From an uncultured Verrucomicrobia subdivision 3 bacterium (GTDB lineage Bacteria; Verrucomicrobiota; Verrucomicrobiia; Limisphaerales; UBA11358): a DNA stretch of 64,000 nucleotides. The stretch covers positions 1 through 64,000 of the forward strand of contig CAIOIC010000106.1 of NCBI GenBank assembly GCA_903858275.1, written 5' to 3'. The notes below the pieces were generated by a model that saw nothing but the letters and a program-made list of their open reading frames with translations, was not told the DNA's origin and searched no databases. Below, piece after piece: positions 34,129 to 43,100 of the stretch (positions are counted from its first letter, which is position 1; each line of letters begins with the position of its first letter). The position numbers and the translations under genes are program-made.

Positions 34129-34267
34129 ACGGCCAATGTGCCGGACTGGCAGCTTGTTTTCAACCAATCTGCATACTGCGCCGAAGTATAACTGGGGAGG
34201 CGACCGCAAGCTGCCGACAATAAACCGCAAACGTCCAACAGTATCGGCAGGTCCCAGTGGATAGACT

Positions 34268-34295
34268 TTGACTGGATTGCAGGAAAGACTATTTT
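34268..34295 (+). promoter_or_regulatory. Putative feoA promoter
   Basis: TTGACT (34268-34273), a 16-base spacer and TATTTT (34290-34295). The -10 box ends nine bases before the assumed GTG start, which would make the transcript nearly leaderless. No Fur-box palindrome like the one at 40281 is seen here. Confidence 0.5.
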
Positions 34296-34304
34296 GTTCA
34301 AGTT

Positions 34305-34589
34305 GTGACAACTAATGCCAAGTCCATTCTCCTCGTGCGGTTGGATGAACTGCAGCCGCACGTCTGTGCGGTTGTCCGCAGCATCCAAACCGATGACGAG
34401 GACACGCAGCGGCTCAAGACGCTGGGCGTCTGCATGGGGCGCCGCGTGGAACTCGTTCGCGCCGGCGACCCGCTCATCCTGAAAGTTTTCGGCTCACGAC
34501 TCGGTTTATCCGCCGAACTCGCTCGCCGCGTGAATGTTGAAATCTGCCAGCCTGGCCACTGCGCCATGCGGGAAAACGACTGCGCATGA
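34305..34589 (+). CDS. feoA: FeoA family ferrous iron transport accessory protein
   Basis: A 94-residue SH3-like protein that assists FeoB. The family core is LQPHVCAVVRSI, RLKTLGVCMGRRVELVRAGD and PLILKVFGSRLGLSAELARRV. The start is GTG. It overlaps feoB by four bases (ATGA), so expression is coupled. A short Cys/His-containing tail (CQPGHCAMRENDC) is unusual and could bind metal. Confidence 0.9.
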   Translation: MTTNAKSILLVRLDELQPHVCAVVRSIQTDDEDTQRLKTLGVCMGRRVELVRAGDPLILKVFGSRLGLSAELARRVNVEICQPGHCAMRENDCA

Positions 34590-36604
34590 GTGATTGTTGC
34601 GACACGCCGATTGCCCCCGTGCCTCACCACGCGTTCACGCTGGCGCTGGTTGGCAATCCCAATGCCGGCAAAACCACATTGTTCAACGCGCTCACCGGCT
34701 TGCGCGCCAAGACGGCAAATTTTCCAGGCACCACGGTGGAACGCAAAGTCGGCCGGCTGCACCTCGACCACAAGCAGATTGTTGTCGTGGATTTGCCGGG
34801 GCTTTACAGTCTCGACAGCCCATCGCCGGATGAAAAGCTCGCCGCGGACGCATTGCAGGGAAAACTGGGACACACCGCGCCCGACGCAGTGCTGGTTGTG
34901 GTGGACGCCACGAATCTCGAGCGGAATCTTTTTCTCGCCAGCCAGGTTTTGGAATTGAAATGCCCCGTCATCGTGGCCTTGAACATGATGGACATGGCGC
35001 GGCGCGACGGCATCCGCATTGACGTGGCCAAACTGCGCGAGGAACTTGGCTGTGCGGTCGTGCCGATTTCGGCGCGCAACAACGACGGCATTGACGAACT
35101 AAAGCGCGAGTTGAACCGCCTCGCCACCGGCGCGATGCCCGAAGCGGTGGATCATGTTGATCCGAATTGCGCGGGCTGCACCGGCTGCACATTCCAGGCG
35201 CGCTACGAATGGACGGAACAAATTTCCACGCGCGTCATGGACCCCGTCATCATCCAGCGCTCGGCGTGGACGGAAAAACTGGACGAGATCTTCACGCATC
35301 CGGTTTTTGGCGTAGTGGTGTTCAATCTCGTAATGATTGTGCTCTTCGGGCTGATTTTTTCGGTGGCAAAAATCCCGATGGAGCTGATTGACCACGGTTT
35401 CACCAGCGTCGGCAAATGGGTTGGCGCCCACATGGCGGAAGGCGATTTGAAAAGCCTGCTGGTAGATGGCGTCATCGGCGGCGTCGGTGGCATTTTGATT
35501 TTTCTGCCGCAAATCTGCATTTTATTTTTCGCGCTGTCGTTGTTGGAAGACACCGGCTACTTGTCGCGCGCGGCGTTCGTGATGGATAAAATCATGCGCA
35601 AGCTCGGCCTGCCGGGCAAAGCCTTCGTCCCGCTGCTCTCCGCACATGCCTGCGCGATTCCGGCCATCATGTCCACCCGCGTCATCGAAAATCCGCACGA
35701 CCGCTTGCTAACCATTCTCATCACGCCACTGATGACATGCTCGGCGCGCATCCCGGTTTATGCAATGGTCACGACGTTGATGTTCCCGCACTCACCGCTG
35801 AAGGCGGCGCTGGTGTTCACCGGTGCCTACGGCGTGGGCGTGCTGGCGGCACTGGGCGCAGCGATGGTGTTTCGCCGGACGATTCTACCCGGCGGCAGCA
35901 AGCCGCTGATGATTGAACTGCCGCCCTACCGTGTGCCCGGTCTGCGCGTTGCACTGCTGCACACTTATGACCGCGCTAAAATATTTGTAAAGCAGGCCGG
36001 CACGGTCATCCTGATGATTTCACTGATTTTGTGGGCGCTGGCGCATTATCCCAAATCGTCGCCGCCCGCCGCCGCCGTGACGCTGAATGAACAAGCCGCC
36101 CACTTTGAAAAATCCGGTGACCAAAAAAAATCCGGCGCACTTCGTGCCGCCGCCGACCGATTAGTCGCGCAGTCATCGCTGCAAAATTCTTTTGCCGGCA
36201 AAATTGGCCGCCTGATGGAACCCGCCATTGCGCCGCTCGGTTACGATTGGCAAATCGGCATCGGTCTTATCAGTTCGTTTGCGGCGCGTGAGGTGATTGT
36301 TTCCACGTTGGCAATTGTTTATGGCGTGGGCGAGGACGAGAAGGGCAACGACCGCACCTCACTTTACGATTCACTGCGGCGCGCGGTGCGGTCGGATGGC
36401 ACGCCGATTTTCAACACGGCGACCTGCGCGAGCCTGTTGGTGTTTTACATCCTTGCGGCACAATGCCTCTCCACCACGGCCGTGGTGCGGCGTGAGACCA
36501 ATAGCTGGAAATGGCCGCTTTTTCAAATTGCCTACATGACCGGTCTGGCTTACGTGGCCGCGCTGCTGGTGTATCAGATATTATTTTATTTCGGCCACGC
36601 GTGA
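34586..36604 (+). CDS. feoB: Ferrous iron transport protein B
   Basis: A 672-residue inner-membrane Fe(II) transporter. The cytosolic G-protein domain has GNPNAGKTT (residues 23-31), FPGTTVERK (G2), VDLPGLYSL (G3) and ALNMMD (G4). The linker holds a Cys-rich NCAGCTGCTF, which could sense iron or redox state. The membrane part has two gate regions (PLLSAHACAIPAIMSTRVI and GLISSFAAREVIVSTL). It is followed by a tRNA-Arg gene. A FeoC gene is not visible. Confidence 0.95.
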   Translation: MSDCCDTPIAPVPHHAFTLALVGNPNAGKTTLFNALTGLRAKTANFPGTTVERKVGRLHLDHKQIVVVDLPGLYSLDSPSPDEKLAADALQGKLGHTAPDAVLVVVDATNLERNLFLASQVLELKCPVIVALNMMDMARRDGIRIDVAKLREELGCAVVPISARNNDGIDELKRELNRLATGAMPEAVDHVDPNCAGCTGCTFQARYEWTEQISTRVMDPVIIQRSAWTEKLDEIFTHPVFGVVVFNLVMIVLFGLIFSVAKIPMELIDHGFTSVGKWVGAHMAEGDLKSLLVDGVIGGVGGILIFLPQICILFFALSLLEDTGYLSRAAFVMDKIMRKLGLPGKAFVPLLSAHACAIPAIMSTRVIENPHDRLLTILITPLMTCSARIPVYAMVTTLMFPHSPLKAALVFTGAYGVGVLAALGAAMVFRRTILPGGSKPLMIELPPYRVPGLRVALLHTYDRAKIFVKQAGTVILMISLILWALAHYPKSSPPAAAVTLNEQAAHFEKSGDQKKSGALRAAADRLVAQSSLQNSFAGKIGRLMEPAIAPLGYDWQIGIGLISSFAAREVIVSTLAIVYGVGEDEKGNDRTSLYDSLRRAVRSDGTPIFNTATCASLLVFYILAAQCLSTTAVVRRETNSWKWPLFQIAYMTGLAYVAALLVYQILFYFGHA

Positions 36605-36615
36605 CACCAACGCGC

Positions 36616-36644
36616 TTGCTTCGGCGGGCGGCTGCCACTAATTT
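36616..36644 (+). promoter_or_regulatory. Putative promoter of tRNA-Arg
   Basis: TTGCTT (36616-36621), a 17-base spacer and TAATTT (36639-36644), with the -10 box ten bases before the tRNA. Confidence 0.45.
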
Positions 36645-36654
36645 CCCAGTGGTT

Positions 36655-36731
36655 GCGCCCGTAGCTCAGTTGGATAGAGCACCTGCCTTCTAAGCAGGTT
36701 GTCGCGCGTTCGATTCGCGCCGGGCGCACCA
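36655..36731 (+). tRNA. tRNA-Arg (anticodon TCT)
   Basis: Cloverleaf with acceptor GCGCCCG/CGGGCGC, D-arm GCTCAGTTGGATAGAGC, anticodon stem CCTGC/GCAGG with loop CTTCTAA (TCT), and T-arm GCGCG-TTCGATT-CGCGC. The CCA end is encoded (36729-36731). Confidence 0.96.
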
Positions 36732-36761
36732 TGTTTATTATTGGCGCAGGATTTTTCCCAC

Positions 36762-36974
36762 TTACTGGTAGTGCGGTGGCTTTTGGTTATTGGATTGAAT
36801 GCGTTCCAATTCCAGAGTCTGCATGGCGGTGTTCTGGCGCTGGACTTCCTTTTTAAGGCGATCCAATAGTTTACCCTGATCGATAAGCACGCAGTTCATC
36901 TCCTCGACCTGATGTTCAAGGTGCGCGAGGTTCGATTCGAGTTTTTCCATGCGCCGGGAATTATCATCTACCAT
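36762..36974 (-). CDS. SlyX-like coiled-coil protein
   Basis: A 70-residue helical protein with a long coiled coil (MEKLESNLAHLEHQVEEMNC, then DQGKLLDRLKKEVQRQ) and a Pro-rich end ending PPHYQ, as in SlyX. The function of SlyX is unknown. It lies just after tRNA-Arg, on the opposite strand. Confidence 0.85.
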   Translation of the reverse strand: MVDDNSRRMEKLESNLAHLEHQVEEMNCVLIDQGKLLDRLKKEVQRQNTAMQTLELERIQSNNQKPPHYQ

Positions 36975-37085
36975 GAAAGAATCTTGCCTATCTGACGTTG
37001 CGAAGTCGAGACGGTGGATGGATCTGTGTTTTCGGAAAGCGCGTCACGGAGCCTCAGTTGCGTCTGTTGGAAAACCCGTCCGCAA

Positions 37086-37117
37086 AATAAAAACGGAGCG
37101 TGTGGCCACACGCTCCG
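37086..37117 (-). terminator. Rho-independent terminator after hpnH
   Basis: Perfect 12-bp palindrome, CGGAGCGTGTGG pairing with CCACACGCTCCG, followed on the minus strand by TTTTTATTTT. Confidence 0.85.
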
Positions 37118-37138
37118 CATGATTGAAGTTCGCAATAA

Positions 37139-38524
37139 TTAAGCTTTTTTGTCGGCGGTCACGTCCCCTTCACTGCCGCAGAACGTGCCGACATGTTCCT
37201 CGTGCTGCTCTTTGGCAGAGAACGCACCGCGCGCTCCCGCTGCAGGTGAAGTGACGGCGGCTTGAGCTGTCGCCAAATGTCCTTTGCCAATGGTGACGCC
37301 ATTGAAGGCGCGCTGGGTAAGTTCAGAAGTAGCCGGAAACGGCTTCGGTTTCGCGCCAAAGTTGTATTTGAAATTTTTCCAGTTGTCGCCGGGCTGGTAA
37401 CTGGTGCCAAGTGCTCCGCTAGGATCGTAGCCGCAGTGAACCATACAATGTTCGCACCGCGGGTCACGGGCAACGCCATCCACGACGCCGTATTTTTCCC
37501 AGTTCACCTTCGCCAGCATTTCCTGATAGCCATCATAGTGACCGTCCGTCATCAGGTAGCAGGGCGCTTTCCAGCCTTTGATGTTGTAAGTCGGAATCGC
37601 CCACGCGGTGCAGGTTAGCTCGCGTTTGCCGGCGAGAAATTCCTGATAAACCGGCGTGCCGAAGATGGTGAACAGCTTGCCCCACTCCTCGATCTTGGCG
37701 AATTTCTGCCGCGTCATGTCGCGCGTGAGGAAAAATTCCTTCGGGTCTTTGCCGAGACGGCTGGCCATGTCCTTCTTGGCGGCGTCGTAATCGTAGCCGG
37801 GTGAAATCGTGTGGCCGTCCACTTCGAGCGAGGAGAGAAACTTGAACATGTCGTCGAGTTCCCGCACTTCGGTTTCGCGATAGACCGTGGTGTTCGTGGC
37901 GACCTGATAGCCGCAAATCTTCGCCATCTTGATGGCTTCGACGCATTCCTTGAAGACGCCTTCGCGTTCGACGATGAGATCGTGCGTGAATTCCAAGCCG
38001 TCCACGTGGACGTTCCAATACATCCAGGTCGAGGGGCGAATGACGGTTTTCTTTTTCGCCGCGCCGTCGGCGGTGCGAATGGTTTCGGCGTCCTTGTCGG
38101 AAATTAACTTTTCGGCGAGCAGTTTTTCCAGCGTCGGCTCGATGGCGGGCGAATAAATTGCCGCAAGATAATCCTTCATTTTCTTCCGCATAAACACGCC
38201 GTTCGTGCAGATATAAATGACGCGGCCTTGGGCAAGCAGACCCGCGACCAGCTCTTCGATCTTGGGGTAAATCAGCGGTTCGCCGCCGCAGATGGAGACC
38301 ATCGGCGCTTCACATTCCTGCGCCACGGCGAGGCATTTTTCCAACGGCACCATGTCCTTGAGGTTAGTGGAGTATTCGCGGATGCGACCGCAGCCGGTGC
38401 AGGTGAGGTTGCAGGTGTGGAGCGGCTCAAGCTGGAGCACCATGGCAAATTTGGGCGTGCGCTTGAGCTTGTGCTTGATGATGTGACCGGCAATCTTGGC
38501 CGACAAGGCAAAGGGGAAACGCAT
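37139..38524 (-). CDS. hpnH: Radical SAM adenosyl-hopene transferase HpnH
   Basis: Transfers the adenosyl group to diploptene, starting the C35 hopanoid side chain. The radical-SAM cluster motif is CNLTCTGCGRI, and the C-terminal DUF3463-type Cys region is CTAWAIPTYNIKGWKAPCYL with CEHCMVHCGYDPSGA. At 461 residues it is much longer than usual (about 330-380). Roughly 55 extra residues occur after the CTNGVFMRKKMKDYL segment (IEPTLEKLLAEKLISDKDAE onward), and the C-terminus carries about 40 further residues. No squalene-hopene cyclase is in the window. A small lipoprotein gene lies five bases upstream. Confidence 0.88.
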   Translation of the reverse strand: MRFPFALSAKIAGHIIKHKLKRTPKFAMVLQLEPLHTCNLTCTGCGRIREYSTNLKDMVPLEKCLAVAQECEAPMVSICGGEPLIYPKIEELVAGLLAQGRVIYICTNGVFMRKKMKDYLAAIYSPAIEPTLEKLLAEKLISDKDAETIRTADGAAKKKTVIRPSTWMYWNVHVDGLEFTHDLIVEREGVFKECVEAIKMAKICGYQVATNTTVYRETEVRELDDMFKFLSSLEVDGHTISPGYDYDAAKKDMASRLGKDPKEFFLTRDMTRQKFAKIEEWGKLFTIFGTPVYQEFLAGKRELTCTAWAIPTYNIKGWKAPCYLMTDGHYDGYQEMLAKVNWEKYGVVDGVARDPRCEHCMVHCGYDPSGALGTSYQPGDNWKNFKYNFGAKPKPFPATSELTQRAFNGVTIGKGHLATAQAAVTSPAAGARGAFSAKEQHEEHVGTFCGSEGDVTADKKA

Positions 38525-38529
38525 AAAAA

Positions 38530-38730
38530 TTATCGGGCGGAGGCGAGTTCGGCAGAAGTTCCAACCGGCAAGACGGGCGCATTGGCTGGCGCGTCGTTTT
38601 TAATCAGTCCCGGCATAAAAAAATCCAGCGGCGAGACGGTTTTGCTGGCGTTAATGCCGCCGCAGCCAGAGACCGCCAGCGGCAACGCCGCCAGCAGCAA
38701 CAAACGCAAAAACTTCCAACTTAATCTCAC
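38530..38730 (-). CDS. Small lipoprotein upstream of hpnH (66 aa)
   Basis: A short frame with lipobox AVSGC after a basic, hydrophobic start (RLSWKFLRLLLLAALPL), then a polar 45-residue tail ASKTVSPLDFFMPGLIKND. It precedes hpnH by five bases on the same strand, so the two are probably co-transcribed. The GTG at 38730 gives the best signal peptide; an ATG at 38784 is also in frame. Function unknown. Confidence 0.6.
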   Translation of the reverse strand: MRLSWKFLRLLLLAALPLAVSGCGGINASKTVSPLDFFMPGLIKNDAPANAPVLPVGTSAELASAR

Positions 38731-38782
38731 TTGCCGAGTATAAATTGCTCCGGCACGATGGCAACTCCTAATTGACCGTATC

Positions 38783-39562
38783 ATGCCGCCGAAACTAAAT
38801 ATTTGCTGCCTGTGGCCCGCGATTTTTTTATTTCTCGCGCTGGTGCTTCCGGTGGACGGGCAGGTGTCCAGCAACAAGCTTTTCATCGCGCACGCGGAAA
38901 AAGAATTCCTTCTGGCTCAACAATCATTCCGATCCAACACCAACGATCTCACCGCCGCCCAGCATTTGGCCCGCGCCAGTTTTGAACTGGGGGAATTGCT
39001 CGCCAACGACACGCGCCAGGCCGAAATCGCCCGTTGCGGCATCGACACCTGCCGGCAATGGCTCACCAAAGCCTCCAATTCCGCCGCCGGCCATTATTAT
39101 CTGGCCATGAATCTCGGAGAACTCGCCCAGGCGCAAGCTCCCTCTTTGACCTCTTACCGGCTGGTTCATGAAATCGAACGCGAATTTTGGGCGGCGGCGG
39201 AGCTGGACGCGCGCTTTGATTTTGCCGGCCCCGCGCGCTGTCTCGGCCTGCTGTATCGCGACGCGCCAGGCTGGCCGCTCAGCATTGGCAGCAAGCGCAA
39301 AGCGCGCGAATGGCTCATCCGCGCGGCGGCGCTGGCCCCGGAGTTTCCTGAAAACCAGTTAAACCTGGCTGAGACTTATTTACGGTGGCGGCAAAAAGAA
39401 GAAACTGAAAATGCCCTGGCCAAACTGACCTCCATCTGGTCTGCCGCCCAAACCAATCTGACCGGTGTCCGCTGGGAAAAAGACTGGTTTGACTGGAAGC
39501 AGCGCCACGAATCAGTCCAGACCGAGTTTGACCGCGTTTTTAAGGCCCAAAGCGGCCGCTGA
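38783..39562 (+). CDS. Secreted TPR-like protein
   Basis: A 259-residue exported protein. A signal peptide of about 26 residues precedes helical repeats, including LARASFELGELLANDTRQAE, HYYLAMNLGELAQA and LIRAAALAPEFPENQLNLAE. The segment LGLLYRDAPGWPLSIGSKRK resembles the TatT (TRAP-T) TPR family. The gene is divergent from the lipoprotein-hpnH pair, and the region between starts is only 52 bases. Role unknown. Confidence 0.7.
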   Translation: MPPKLNICCLWPAIFLFLALVLPVDGQVSSNKLFIAHAEKEFLLAQQSFRSNTNDLTAAQHLARASFELGELLANDTRQAEIARCGIDTCRQWLTKASNSAAGHYYLAMNLGELAQAQAPSLTSYRLVHEIEREFWAAAELDARFDFAGPARCLGLLYRDAPGWPLSIGSKRKAREWLIRAAALAPEFPENQLNLAETYLRWRQKEETENALAKLTSIWSAAQTNLTGVRWEKDWFDWKQRHESVQTEFDRVFKAQSGR

Positions 39563-39635
39563 ATTTCAGCTCATTATTGTATGGCAGAAAAATGATCGGA
39601 TGGATTAACCTTGCGGACGGTTTCCTGCAGAAAAC

Positions 39636-40220
39636 ATGGCAAAAAAAATCATCGCGGCTCTGGCGGATTCCACGCTCTTCCTCCGGGAATGGCTCGCGAA
39701 TCCGCAACGCACCGGGTCGGTCGCGCCGAGTTCCCCGCAGCTTGGCGCGGCGATGGCGCGCTGGCTCCCGCGTGATCCGGATAGTTTTGTCCTCGAACTG
39801 GGTCCCGGCACCGGTGCCGTCACCGATGCGCTGCTCAAGCGCGGCCTGCGCGAAGACCGGTTGATTGCCATCGAGCATAATCCCACGCTCGCCAAACTGC
39901 TTCAGAAAAAATTCCCGAGCGCCACCATCATTACCGGTGACGCGTGGGATTTGGACAAGTTACTCGCCAGCCTGCCGCAGCCTATCGGTTCCGTTGGCGC
40001 GGTTATTTCCAGCCTGCCACTGCTAAATTTTGCCCAACATAAAGCCGAGGATCTGGCCGCCAAAATCCGCACCGTGCTGGAACCGCGCGGCCGCTGGGTG
40101 CAGTATAGTTATCACCTCATCAAAGACCGAAGTCGTGGCGCGGACGATTTCAAGCTAGTCGCCTCGAAAATCGTTTGGTGGAACATTCCCCCGGCACGCG
40201 TCCACGTTTTTCAAAAGTAA
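39636..40220 (+). CDS. Phospholipid N-methyltransferase-like (PmtA/KsgA-fold) protein
   Basis: A 194-residue SAM-dependent methyltransferase. FLREWLANPQRTGSVAPSS is the PmtA-type opening, motif I is VLELGPGTGAVTDALL, and the catalytic-type loop reads VISSLPLLNF. Relatives methylate phosphatidylethanolamine; the rRNA dimethylases share the same fold. The length (about 194) and the IPPARVHVF ending favour the phospholipid group. Confidence 0.82.
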   Translation: MAKKIIAALADSTLFLREWLANPQRTGSVAPSSPQLGAAMARWLPRDPDSFVLELGPGTGAVTDALLKRGLREDRLIAIEHNPTLAKLLQKKFPSATIITGDAWDLDKLLASLPQPIGSVGAVISSLPLLNFAQHKAEDLAAKIRTVLEPRGRWVQYSYHLIKDRSRGADDFKLVASKIVWWNIPPARVHVFQK

Positions 40221-40280
40221 CCGGCAAGCTTCCAGACTGACCGGCTGCCGTCCGGCCACCATATCCGCCACTTCAAACAA

Positions 40281-40297
40281 TTTAGAATTATTCTAAA
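40281..40297 (+). promoter_or_regulatory. Fur/PerR-type box upstream of fur
   Basis: TTTAGAATTATTCTAAA is a perfect 8-1-8 palindrome similar in layout to PerR/Fur boxes (7-1-7). It lies just upstream of the -35 element of the fur gene, so autoregulation is likely. Confidence 0.75.
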
Positions 40298-40299
40298 TC

Positions 40300-40327
40300 T
40301 TGACTTGAGCTCACCCCGCGATAGATT
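40300..40327 (+). promoter_or_regulatory. Putative fur promoter
   Basis: TTGACT (40300-40305), a 16-base spacer and TAGATT (40322-40327), nine bases before the ATG. The transcript would be leaderless or nearly so. Confidence 0.45.
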
Positions 40328-40336
40328 GTATCCACG

Positions 40337-40771
40337 ATGAAACCGCGCAGCCCGCAGGCAAACGGACAGCACCTGACCGAACAGTTGGGCGCGACCGGTT
40401 TGCGTCTTACCCCGCAGCGCCAGCAGGTCTATGACGTGCTCGTCCAGAAGCGCGACCATCCAACTGCCGAGGAAGTTTTCATCCGCGCCAAGAAGGCCAT
40501 GCCGGAGATTTCCCACGCCACAGTCTATAACTGCCTGGATGCGCTGGTAAAAAGCGGCCTCGCCCGGCAAGTCAACGTGGAGCGCGGCGCGACGCGGTTC
40601 TGCCCGAACATGATTGAGCACGGCCATTTTCATTGCAGCGCCTGCGGGACAATTTATGATGTGGATTTGCCGCATGAACTACCCTGCGTGGCTGTTCCCC
40701 AAGGGTTCAAACCGCAAGGTTACGATTTGACCATTCACGGCATCTGCTTGGACTGCGCGAAGAAAAAATAA
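40337..40771 (+). CDS. fur: Fur-family transcriptional repressor
   Basis: A 144-residue metal-responsive repressor. The winged helix includes [20 protein letters not shown] and [20 protein letters not shown]. The regulatory metal motif is [18 protein letters not shown], and the structural zinc pairs are CSAC and CLDC. PerR and Fur cannot be separated safely by sequence. It is followed eight bases later by sufB, so it may control iron-sulfur assembly as well as iron uptake. Confidence 0.9.
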   Translation: MKPRSPQANGQHLTEQLGATGLRLTPQRQQVYDVLVQKRDHPTAEEVFIRAKKAMPEISHATVYNCLDALVKSGLARQVNVERGATRFCPNMIEHGHFHCSACGTIYDVDLPHELPCVAVPQGFKPQGYDLTIHGICLDCAKKK

Positions 40772-40779
40772 ATTTCAAG

Positions 40780-42228
40780 ATGAGCACAGCGACCGACACC
40801 ATTGAGAGCCTGGTCAAACAGGAATACAAATACGGATTTGTCACCGATGTCGAATCCGAGTCCACGCCGCCGGGCTTGAGTGAAGAAACCATCCGTTTCA
40901 TCTCCGCCAAGAAAAATGAGCCGACGTGGCTGACCGACTGGCGCATCAAGGCGTTTCGCTACTGGCAAACGATGAAGGAGCCGACGTGGCAATTCGTCAA
41001 GTATCCGAAAATTGATTTCCAGGCCATCAGCTATTTCTCGCAGCCCAAGCCGAAAGGCGACGCGCCAAAAAGCCTGGACGAGGTGGATCCAAAACTCCTC
41101 GAAACCTACGAAAAACTCGGCATTCCATTACGTGAACGTGGTCGGCTGGCGGGCGTGGCCGTGGACGCGATTTTTGATTCGGTTTCGGTCGGCACCACGT
41201 ATCGCGAGGAACTGGCGAAGAAGGGAATTATTTTCTGCTCGTTCAGCGAAGCGGTGCACAACCATCCCGACCTTGTCAAAAAATATCTCGGCTCGGTCGT
41301 GCCCTACACGGACAATTACTACGCCGCACTGAATTCCGCCGTGTTCACCGACGGATCGTTCTGCTACATCCCGAAAGGCGTGCGCTGCCCAATGGAGCTT
41401 TCCACCTACTTCCGCATCAACGCCGCCAAGTCCGGCCAGTTCGAGCGCACGCTAATCGTGGCGGACGATGGCGCCTCCGTGAGCTACCTCGAAGGTTGCA
41501 CCGCGCCGATGCGCGATGAAAACCAGTTGCACGCCGCGGTGGTGGAACTCGTCGCACTCGACAACGCCGAGATCAAATACTCGACCGTCCAAAACTGGTA
41601 TCCGGGCGACGAAAACGGCGTTGGCGGCATTTACAATTTCGTGACCAAGCGCGGCATCTGCAAGGGCAAAAACTCGCGCATCACCTGGACACAAGTCGAG
41701 ACCGGCTCGGCAATCACCTGGAAATATCCGAGCTGCATTTTGCTAGGCGACGGCTCAAAGGGAGAATTTTATTCCGTCGCCGTCGTGAACAACATGCAGC
41801 AGGCCGATACCGGCACGAAAATGATCCACATCGGCAAGAACACGAAAAGCACCATTGTTTCCAAGGGCATTTCCGCCGGGCGCGGGCAGAACAGCTATCG
41901 CGGCCTCGTGGAAATTCGCAAGAGCGCGGCGAATGCGCGCAATTTTTCGCAGTGCGACTCGATGCTCATCGGCGCAAAATGCGGCGCACACACGTTCCCG
42001 TATATCGAAGTGAAAAACACGTCATCGAGCGTTGAACACGAAGCCTCAACCTCGAAGATCGGTGAGGATCAGATTTTTTATTGCAACCAGCGCGGCCTCG
42101 AAACGCAGGATGCGGTCAATATGATCGTGAACGGCTTCTGCAAGGAAGTCTTCAAGGAATTGCCGATGGAATTCGCCGTCGAAGCACAGAAGCTTCTGGG
42201 CGTGAGTCTTGAGGGCAGCGTCGGCTAA
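40780..42228 (+). CDS. sufB: Fe-S cluster assembly scaffold SufB
   Basis: A 482-residue scaffold. ATRYGFVT-like start ([16 protein letters not shown]), the SPKGVRCPM equivalent [16 protein letters not shown], and the terminal [20 protein letters not shown] with [10 protein letters not shown] are typical. The catalytic Cys of the scaffold core is in [12 protein letters not shown]. It is followed by sufC after a repeat-filled gap of 97 bases. Confidence 0.95.
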   Translation: MSTATDTIESLVKQEYKYGFVTDVESESTPPGLSEETIRFISAKKNEPTWLTDWRIKAFRYWQTMKEPTWQFVKYPKIDFQAISYFSQPKPKGDAPKSLDEVDPKLLETYEKLGIPLRERGRLAGVAVDAIFDSVSVGTTYREELAKKGIIFCSFSEAVHNHPDLVKKYLGSVVPYTDNYYAALNSAVFTDGSFCYIPKGVRCPMELSTYFRINAAKSGQFERTLIVADDGASVSYLEGCTAPMRDENQLHAAVVELVALDNAEIKYSTVQNWYPGDENGVGGIYNFVTKRGICKGKNSRITWTQVETGSAITWKYPSCILLGDGSKGEFYSVAVVNNMQQADTGTKMIHIGKNTKSTIVSKGISAGRGQNSYRGLVEIRKSAANARNFSQCDSMLIGAKCGAHTFPYIEVKNTSSSVEHEASTSKIGEDQIFYCNQRGLETQDAVNMIVNGFCKEVFKELPMEFAVEAQKLLGVSLEGSVG

Positions 42229-42232
42229 TTAA

Positions 42233-42308
42233 TAGCCACAGATGCACACAGATAAAAAACTGATTTTACAGTCGGAATCTGTGTTTCATCTGTGAAAATC
42301 TGTGGCTA
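42233..42308 (+). repeat. 10-base-period inverted repeat between sufB and sufC
   Basis: TAGCCACAGAT (42233-42243) and ATCTGTGGCTA (42298-42308) are perfect 11-bp inverted ends. An inner ACACAGAT (42246-42253) pairs with ATCTGTGT (42277-42284). The right arm contains three ATCTGTG units about 10-11 bases apart. Confidence 0.75.
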
Positions 42309-42325
42309 AAATAGAAATTTAGAAC

Positions 42326-43087
42326 ATGAGCAAGCAACCTATTCTCGAAATCAATAACCTCCACGCCGGCGTGGAGAATAAAAAAATTCTCAAAGGCTTC
42401 AGCCTGACGATCAATGCGGGCGAAGTCCACGCGTTGATGGGATTGAACGGCTCCGGCAAAAGCACGCTCGCCGCGATTCTCGCCGGCCGCGAGGGCTACG
42501 ACGTGACCGAGGGCAGCGTAAAATATTTCGGCAAGGACTTGCTGGAACTCGATCCGGAAGAACGCGCCCGCGAAGGCGTCTTTCTGGCCTTCCAATATCC
42601 GGTGGAAATCCCCGGCGTGAACAGCACTTACTTCCTCAAGGCCGCGCTGAACGAAATCCGCAAGCACAAGGGTCAATCGGAACTCGACGCGATTGAATTC
42701 CTCGCCCTGGTGAAGGACAAGATCAAGGTGCTCGAACTGAACGAAGATTTGCTCAAACGCTCGGTCAACGAAGGTTTCTCCGGCGGCGAAAAAAAGCGCG
42801 CCGAGATTTTCCAGATGGCCGTGCTTGAACCCAAGCTCGCCATCCTTGACGAGACGGATTCCGGCCTCGACATCGACGCGCTGAAGATTGTTTCCAGCGG
42901 GGTGAACAAACTCAAGCGCCCTGACTCCGCGCAGCTCGTCATCACGCATTATCAGCGCTTGCTGAATTACATCATTCCCGATTTCGTCCACGTCATGGCC
43001 GATGGCCGCATCGTGAAATCCGGCGGCAAGGAACTCGCGCTGGAACTCGAGGCCAACGGTTACGATGGAATTTTGAAGCAGCTTTGA
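42326..43087 (+). CDS. sufC: Fe-S assembly ATPase SufC
   Basis: A 253-residue ABC-type ATPase that works with SufB. Walker A GLNGSGKST, the signature FSGGEKKRAEIFQMAVL and Walker B ILDETDSGLDIDAL are intact. It normally forms SufBC2D, but no SufD gene follows; the next gene encodes an unrelated 161-residue protein. Confidence 0.95.
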   Translation: MSKQPILEINNLHAGVENKKILKGFSLTINAGEVHALMGLNGSGKSTLAAILAGREGYDVTEGSVKYFGKDLLELDPEERAREGVFLAFQYPVEIPGVNSTYFLKAALNEIRKHKGQSELDAIEFLALVKDKIKVLELNEDLLKRSVNEGFSGGEKKRAEIFQMAVLEPKLAILDETDSGLDIDALKIVSSGVNKLKRPDSAQLVITHYQRLLNYIIPDFVHVMADGRIVKSGGKELALELEANGYDGILKQL

Positions 43088-43100
43088 GTAAGCTCGGGGC

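Noticed and set aside
42233-42308. Inverted repeat between sufB and sufC read as a terminator
   Set aside because: The hairpin lacks a T-run and splits two genes that act together; a dispersed repeat is the better reading.
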